Below are positions 59,361 to 64,000 of a DNA stretch of 64,000 nt, piece after piece. A model generated the notes under the pieces. The model did no database searches and was not told where the DNA came from. It saw only the letters and a list, made by a program, of their open reading frames with translations. The position numbers were made by a program, and so were the translations under genes. Source of the DNA: Planctomycetota bacterium. Lineage in GTDB: Bacteria; Planctomycetota; UBA1135; GCA-002686595. Location: positions 1-64,000 of the forward strand of contig JAJDEV010000097.1 in the NCBI GenBank assembly GCA_029259605.1. The letters run 5' to 3'. Position 1 is the stretch's first letter, and each line of letters begins with the position of its first letter.

Positions 59361-59651
59361 ATGTCCCAACTCACCATCGTTGCCAACATCCACGCCGAGC
59401 CCGACGCGATCGACCGCGTGCGCGCCGAGCTCGAGAAGCTGATCCCGATCACGCGCGCCGAGCAGGGCTGCATCCAATACGACCTGCACCAGGACAACGA
59501 GGACCCCGCGCACTTCATGTTCGTCGAGAGCTGGGCGTCGCGCGACCTGTGGCAGGTGCACATGAGCGCGCCGCACCTGGCCGCCTATCGGGAAGCGGTC
59601 GACGGCGCGCTGACGAAGTTCTCGCTCTTCGAGATGACCCCGATCGGCTGA
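59361..59651 (+). CDS. Antibiotic biosynthesis monooxygenase (ABM)/quinol monooxygenase-like
   Basis: 96 residues, full family length. LTIVANIHAEPDAIDRVRAEL, ITRAEQGCIQYDLHQDNEDP and FMFVESWASRDLWQVHMSAPHL are the standard ABM/YgiN pattern of a dimeric ferredoxin-like fold. Members oxidise quinols or similar aromatic compounds without cofactor, or act as heme- or flavin-free monooxygenases. Cytoplasmic. The start is fixed by the promoter box six bases upstream. Substrate unknown. Confidence 0.88.
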   Translation: MSQLTIVANIHAEPDAIDRVRAELEKLIPITRAEQGCIQYDLHQDNEDPAHFMFVESWASRDLWQVHMSAPHLAAYREAVDGALTKFSLFEMTPIG

Positions 59652-59662
59652 TCCGGCCGCGC

Positions 59663-59668
59663 TACAAT
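59663..59668 (+). promoter_or_regulatory. -10 box for leaderless alkylation-repair gene
   Basis: TACAAT, six bases before the ATG at 59675, the same spacing as at 59349. No good -35 box and no ribosome site were found. Confidence 0.42.
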
Positions 59669-59674
59669 CCGCCG

Positions 59675-60340
59675 ATGAAGCTCGAGCAAGCCCTGAAGCG
59701 ACTCGAAGCCCTTGGCGACGAGAAGGTCCGCAAGCGCAACGCCAAGAACGGCGCCGGCGACAATCAGTTCGGCGTCAAGCTCGGCGACGTCCGCAAGCTC
59801 GCGAAGGAGATCAAGAGGGACCGAGAGCTGGGCATGGCGCTCTGGGACACCGGCAACGTCGACGCGCGGCTCCTCGCGTTGCTCATCATTGAGCCGAAGA
59901 CGCTGAGCGCGGACGACGTCGATCGGATGGTGCGCTCGGTCACGCTCGATCAGGTCGCGGACTGGATCAACGCGTACATCGTCAAGCAGCATCCCGACAA
60001 GGAAGCGTTGCGCGAGAAGTGGATGACCGACGCCGACCCGATGGCGGGACGCGCGGGTTGGAACCTGACCGCGGAACGCGTCGCGCGCCGCCCCGAGGGG
60101 CTCGATCTTGTCGCGCTACTCGATCGCATCGAGGCCGAGATGCCCGACGCCGATCCGCGTGTGCAATGGACGATGAACTCCACGCTCGCGGGCATTGGCA
60201 TCCACTTCGCGAAGCACCGCGAGCGCGCCCTGGCGATCGGCGAGAAGCTCGGCGTCTTCCGCGACTACCCGACGTCGAAGGGCTGCACTTCGCCGTTCGC
60301 TCCGATCTGGATTCACGAGATGGTCAGCCGACAGGGCTGA
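59675..60340 (+). CDS. DNA alkylation repair protein (AlkD-like HEAT repeats)
   Basis: 221 residues. Helical repeats with KNGAGDNQFGVKLGDVRKLA, the N-terminal signature of AlkD-like proteins, ARLLALLIIEPKTLSADDVD, VADWINAYIVKQHPD, and WTMNSTLAGIGIHFAKHRERA. The family excises N3- and N7-alkylated bases by non-flipping DNA glycosylase action, but many members in this branch have no tested activity. Cytoplasmic. ATG 59675 is set by the TACAAT box six bases upstream; the longer open frame upstream overlaps two real genes. Confidence 0.85.
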   Translation: MKLEQALKRLEALGDEKVRKRNAKNGAGDNQFGVKLGDVRKLAKEIKRDRELGMALWDTGNVDARLLALLIIEPKTLSADDVDRMVRSVTLDQVADWINAYIVKQHPDKEALREKWMTDADPMAGRAGWNLTAERVARRPEGLDLVALLDRIEAEMPDADPRVQWTMNSTLAGIGIHFAKHRERALAIGEKLGVFRDYPTSKGCTSPFAPIWIHEMVSRQG

Positions 60341-60348
60341 GGCGACCA

Positions 60349-60705
60349 GTGGCCGAATCGATCGAACAGCAGTTGGCGCTTGGGCGTGACGAGCTTCTTC
60401 AGAGGCTCGGCAAGCACCTCACTCCGGTGTCCGTGCTGCCGCGTTCGCCGAGCGAGTTGAGAGCGATCGCGCTGCGCTGGATCGAGGAGCGTCGGGCGCA
60501 GTTGCAGGCGGCCGTCTGCGGCTCGGAAGAGATCCGAGCGCTCTCCAAGTCGGCGCAGGCGAACGAACGGCGCGTGATCCTCGCGACGATGATCGCGGAC
60601 ACGATCGCGGCGAGTATCGTCGGAGTGCCCGCGATCACGCTGGCGGTCTTGATCGTCCAGGAGGGCGTGGAGACGCTTTGCGGCAGCGATTGGCTCTTGC
60701 CGTGA
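60349..60705 (+). CDS. Small membrane protein of unknown function
   Basis: 118 residues from GTG 60349 with GAGG seven bases upstream. The N-terminal 75 residues are helical and charged (IEQQLALGRDELLQRLGKHL), and the C-terminal part has one hydrophobic helix (MIADTIAASIVGVPAITLAV). No family recognised. It overlaps the HExxH protease gene by four bases (GTGA) and begins eight bases after the AlkD-like stop. The coupling suggests that it is a partner, regulator or substrate of the protease. Confidence 0.6.
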   Translation: MAESIEQQLALGRDELLQRLGKHLTPVSVLPRSPSELRAIALRWIEERRAQLQAAVCGSEEIRALSKSAQANERRVILATMIADTIAASIVGVPAITLAVLIVQEGVETLCGSDWLLP

Positions 60706-61847
60706 AGAACCTGCTGCCCGTCGAGCGCTACAACGAAACAGCGATTCTGAGCCTCCCCGAAGCGGAGCAACACTTTCGCAGCGGTCTCGGCCCGCCCGTC
60801 CCCAGAGTCCGTGGCGGGAGCGAGACTCTCGCCGAGATCGCCCGGCGCCGCTACGGGTACTTCATCCGCATGGCGCGGGACAATTCCGCGTGCCCCGGGC
60901 ATCAGGCGGTCGTGAGGAAGGCCTACTTCGACGTGGTTCGGGACTCGACGCTGAACGCGTGCGCGACGACGAAGGAAGGCTACAACCTGGTGGGGATGAA
61001 CGAAGGCGCGATCGTCAACCTGCACGTCTTCTTCTATGTCCTCATGTCGCATCCCGAGGTGCTCCCCGACTACGGCTTCCCCCACAAGGAAGCGGCTCGA
61101 GTCGCGTCGATGTTCGACTGTGATTGGCGTGCGCCGCTGTCGGTCGTCCAGAGCCGAGTCGCGCTGAGCCAGGGCGCGACACAGCTCCCTCAACCGCGAG
61201 ATCCGTTCCGTCAATCGATCGCGGACACGCTCGCGACGATGGCCCTCGACTTCGTGTACTTCCACGAACTCACGCACCTGCGGCGTGGGCACCTGCACTA
61301 TCTGAAGACCGAGACCGGCGCCGGCAAGGTCGATGAGTCGTGGCTGGGAAGCGCGGCGAGCGAGTCTGCGGCGAAGCAGGCCTTCGAGCTCGATGCGGAC
61401 GGGGGCGCGATGGAGATCGCGCTGGGACCTTGGTTGCGGAACAAGAGCGCGCTCGGCTTCCAATCGAACGAGGGCGGGCCGGACGAAGCGGTCGAACTCT
61501 GGCTCTTCGCTGTTGCCTTCGTCTTCTTGCTGTTCGACCCGTCCACGGCCGCGGTCGCCGCGTACCGCAACCAAGACCACCCGCACCCGATCGTCCGCTT
61601 GATGCACCTCTACGTGCAGGGGAGTCACGTCGCCGAGCAACATCGACCGGGCTCGAGGAAGCGCTTCGAAGACGCGTGGTGGAAGGCGCTCGAGCTGGCG
61701 GGCAACGCGGCCATTCTCTTCGAGCTCCCGTCCGCGGCCATGTTCGCGATCAATCGCGAGTCGATGGTCGAGATCATCGGCGAGCGCAACCGGATCGCGC
61801 TCCACCTACAGCAGCTCGTGGCGACCCACGCTTCCCTGAAGCTCTGA
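60702..61847 (+). CDS. Zinc metallopeptidase with HExxH and ExDAD motifs
   Basis: 381 residues from GTG 60702 in a GTGA overlap (TTG 60678 possible). VYFHELTHLRRGHLHYL gives His188, Glu189 and His192; FELDADGGAMEIAL with Glu229 supplies the third ligand in an ExxAD-like motif as in gluzincins. Two hydrophobic stretches lie later (LWLFAVAFVFLLFDPSTAAV). The layout recalls peptidase U49/Lit-like and M48-like proteins, but the family is not certain. The role could be quality control, regulated cleavage or defence. The small membrane protein gene before it is translationally coupled. Confidence 0.72.
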   Translation: MKNLLPVERYNETAILSLPEAEQHFRSGLGPPVPRVRGGSETLAEIARRRYGYFIRMARDNSACPGHQAVVRKAYFDVVRDSTLNACATTKEGYNLVGMNEGAIVNLHVFFYVLMSHPEVLPDYGFPHKEAARVASMFDCDWRAPLSVVQSRVALSQGATQLPQPRDPFRQSIADTLATMALDFVYFHELTHLRRGHLHYLKTETGAGKVDESWLGSAASESAAKQAFELDADGGAMEIALGPWLRNKSALGFQSNEGGPDEAVELWLFAVAFVFLLFDPSTAAVAAYRNQDHPHPIVRLMHLYVQGSHVAEQHRPGSRKRFEDAWWKALELAGNAAILFELPSAAMFAINRESMVEIIGERNRIALHLQQLVATHASLKL

Positions 61848-61878
61848 AGCAGCGCGAGTCCGACGGTCGGGCTGAGCG

Positions 61879-63024
61879 CTAGCGCTCCGCGTCGAGCGGT
61901 TGCAGTTCGGCGAGCAGCGCTTCGAGCGCGGCGAACAGCCGACCCGCGGTCTCCGCGTCGCAGCGGTTCGTGACAATGGAGATCCCGAGTTCGCGCTCGG
62001 GGATCAGCAGCAGGACGTTCTGCGCGCCGAACGCGCCGCCGTGGTAGATGAAGCGCGGGCTGTCGTTCGCGCGCCGTTCGACGTGCCAGAAGCACGCGAG
62101 GGACTGCGAGGCGTCCGCGAAGAGCGTCTCGCGCGACCGCTCGATCGCGGGCGAGGGATCCTCGAGCTGCAGGCGGAGGAAGCGCATCAGGTCGGCGGGC
62201 GTCGACTTGAGTCCGTCCGCGGCGCCCCACAGCTTGACGATCGTGTCGGGGACGGGTGCGCCGCCCTCGCCGAAGCCCGGCGCCTTGCGCGTGACCTGAT
62301 CGGCGTCGAGCTCCCACGTGGTGTCCGTCATGCCCGCCGGCGCGAGGATCTTCTCGCGGACGAGGTCGCGGAACTCGGCTTCGTAGACGTGCTCGAGCAC
62401 GGACGCCGCGAGGTTCGCGCTCACGTTGGAGTAGGCGCTGTTCGTTCCGGGCGCCGCGGTCAAGACGACCGAGTGCAGGTCCGCCCAGAAGTGTTCCTCG
62501 TCATAGTCAGGCGCGACCGCGTTCAACCTGGCCGGTAGGTCGGGCCCCCAGGTCTCCCGCTCGCGCGCGTCCGCCGCGTCCAGTTGGAACGGCAGGCCGG
62601 CCGTGTGCGTCAGCAGGTGTCGCACGCGGACCGGCGCTCCCCCGAAGGCCAGGTTGTCGTAGGCCTCCGGAAGGAGCGGCGCGACTTCTTGGTCGAGCGT
62701 TAGCTTCCCTTCGACGAGCGCGTGGCTGACGAGCAGGCCGGTGAAGAGCTTCGTGATCGACGCGATCTCGTACACCGTGGTGGCGGTCGGCGCGTTTCCA
62801 AGCGCCGGGTCGAGCTCCCCGTAGTGCGCCAACCGGGACCGGCCCGCGTGGAAGACACCGATCGACGCGGAGGTGATCGCTTCGCCATCGACGAACCCGT
62901 TGGCGCACGCGTCCATCGCTCGCTGCAGGCGCGCCGGGGCGGCTTCTTGCGCGCGCGCGGGTGTGTGCAGTGCGAGGACGACGAGGAGCGCGAGGCCTGT
63001 GTTTGTTCCGAGTCGATCACACAT
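61879..63024 (-). CDS. Serine hydrolase, beta-lactamase class C fold
   Basis: 381 residues. Signal peptide ending in ARAQ. ASITKLFTG (Ser89, Lys92), NSAYSNVSAN with the Tyr-Ser-Asn element, and YHGGAFGAQNV as the His-Gly-Gly motif mark the penicillin-binding fold; VRHLLTHTAGLPF is the usual connecting motif. Shorter than the protein at 51281 because it lacks its C-terminal domain. Probable D,D-peptidase or esterase in the periplasm. ATG 63024 is chosen because it begins the signal peptide. The TAG stop lies in an empty CTAG. Confidence 0.87.
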   Translation of the reverse strand: MCDRLGTNTGLALLVVLALHTPARAQEAAPARLQRAMDACANGFVDGEAITSASIGVFHAGRSRLAHYGELDPALGNAPTATTVYEIASITKLFTGLLVSHALVEGKLTLDQEVAPLLPEAYDNLAFGGAPVRVRHLLTHTAGLPFQLDAADARERETWGPDLPARLNAVAPDYDEEHFWADLHSVVLTAAPGTNSAYSNVSANLAASVLEHVYEAEFRDLVREKILAPAGMTDTTWELDADQVTRKAPGFGEGGAPVPDTIVKLWGAADGLKSTPADLMRFLRLQLEDPSPAIERSRETLFADASQSLACFWHVERRANDSPRFIYHGGAFGAQNVLLLIPERELGISIVTNRCDAETAGRLFAALEALLAELQPLDAER

Positions 63025-63215
63025 GGGGTCGGTGGGGCGGCGAGGTTGCCCGGCGCCGTGGATCCATCGCGAACCGAAGCGCGGCGCGAGTGTAGCAAGC
63101 ACGAACGGAACCGGCGGCAAATGCGTTTCGCGACGAAGAGCGGCTTTGAAGCGGACGCGACGACGCGGCAGGATACGCTCCGCCCGATCCTTCCCCAGCC
63201 TTCGCAACTCCCCGA

Positions 63216-64000
63216 GTGCCCCACCGACACGAATCGACCGAGCGTCCGTTCCGCGTCGCCGCGGCGCTCCGAGAGGCCTTCGCCGAGGGCTACTCAGCGC
63301 GCAACCTGCGCGCGGACGTGTCGGCGGGAATCGTCGTCGGGATCGTCGCTCTGCCCCTGGCGATGGCGCTCGCGATCGCCTCGGGCGTTCCGCCGCAACA
63401 CGGCCTCTACACCTCCATTGTCGCGGGCACGGTGGTCGCGATGCTGGGGGGATCCCGCACGAGCGTCTCCGGCCCCACGGCGGCCTTCGTCGTGCTCCTC
63501 GCGCCGGTCTCGCATCGCTTCGGCCCCGGCGGGTTGATGCTCGCGACGATGATGGCGGGGCTCCTGCTCGTCGTGATGGGGGCGGCGCGCATGGGGAAGC
63601 TGATCCAGTACGTGCCGCATCCGGTGACCACGGGGTTCACGGCGGGGATCGGCGTCGTCCTCGGCGTCCTTCAGCTGAGTGACTTCCTCGGCCTGCAGGT
63701 CGCGGTGATGCCGGAGCACTTCCCCGAGCGGGTTGTCGCGCTCGCGAAGTCACTCCCCACGGCGCACGTTCCCGACTTGGTGATCGGTGTGTTCACGCTG
63801 TTCGTGCTCGTGACGTGGCCCAAGATCACGCGTCGAGTTCCGAGTCCGCTCGTCGCGATGGTGCTCGGCGCCGGCCTCGCGTGGACGCTCTCGCTCTTCG
63901 TGGACGGCTTCGATGTCGACACGATCGCGAGCCGCTTCAGCTACACGTCCGGGGGCGAGACGCTGCAGGGCATCCCGCGCACTCCGCTGCACTTCCAATG
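63216..64000 (+). CDS. SulP family anion transporter (partial, runs off the window)
   Basis: At least 261 residues from GTG 63216; no stop in the window. ARNLRADVSAGIVVGIVALP, LAMALAIASGVPPQHGLYTS and GSRTSVSGPTAAFVVLL are the opening helices and the SLC26/SulP signature; HPVTTGFTAGIGVVLGVLQL follows. SulP proteins carry sulfate, bicarbonate or other anions with Na+ or H+. The STAS domain, if present, is beyond the edge. Sulfate supply would suit the sulfotransferase and sulfatase genes of this window, but that link is inference. Confidence 0.88.
   Translation, partial: MPHRHESTERPFRVAAALREAFAEGYSARNLRADVSAGIVVGIVALPLAMALAIASGVPPQHGLYTSIVAGTVVAMLGGSRTSVSGPTAAFVVLLAPVSHRFGPGGLMLATMMAGLLLVVMGAARMGKLIQYVPHPVTTGFTAGIGVVLGVLQLSDFLGLQVAVMPEHFPERVVALAKSLPTAHVPDLVIGVFTLFVLVTWPKITRRVPSPLVAMVLGAGLAWTLSLFVDGFDVDTIASRFSYTSGGETLQGIPRTPLHFQ

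Overview
The window is GC-rich, densely coded bacterial DNA with GTG and TTG starts and many TAG stops. Its gene content fits a Planctomycetota-type bacterium: secreted FG-GAP and beta-helix proteins, sulfatases, and Ser/Thr kinases fused to TolB/WD40-like propellers. That assignment is inferred from gene content. No rRNA, tRNA, CRISPR array or transposase gene was seen.

Positions 1.9-30.5 kb form a surface-polysaccharide locus. It holds an arylsulfotransferase-like protein, a methyltransferase, a membrane glycosyltransferase, a membrane sulfatase-like enzyme, a Wzx-type flippase, a GT2-sulfotransferase fusion, a Gfo/Idh oxidoreductase, a Wzz/GumC-like protein, a CpsD-like ATPase with a degenerate P-loop, a Wza-like lipoprotein, an Alg14/Alg13-like pair, further glycosyltransferases and an SGNH protein. 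A subtilase and an ABC-2 exporter lie inside it. Also inside, on the minus strand at 21.7-25.4 kb, is a compact RiPP-like cluster: a PqqD-like RRE, a lasso B2-type peptidase, two lasso-leader peptides ending in EERPFxS, an intrinsic terminator, an HPr-kinase-like protein and a nucleotidyltransferase. No lasso cyclase is present, and neither core has an acidic residue at ring position 7-9.

Positions 30.6-37 kb carry three paralogous secreted proteins of unknown function with BACON-like domains. At 37.2-39.6 kb is a DsbD-family reductase whose thioredoxin CxxC is UGA-Q-S-C, followed by a hairpin at a suitable distance: a selenoprotein candidate. A CDF metal transporter, a secreted hypothetical protein and a classical sulfatase follow. 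Positions 43.9-57.4 kb hold three kinase-propeller receptors, a kinase remnant, a beta-helix protein, a beta-lactamase-fold hydrolase and an AbgT transporter. Positions 57.4-64 kb hold small enzymes, an AlkD-like repair protein, a membrane protein paired with an HExxH protease, a second serine hydrolase and the start of a SulP transporter.

Across the window lie palindromic MITE-like elements of about 70-195 bp, always bordered by CTAG. Many sit exactly on C-TAG stop codons, and four stand head to tail at 43277-43876 sharing single CTAG copies.
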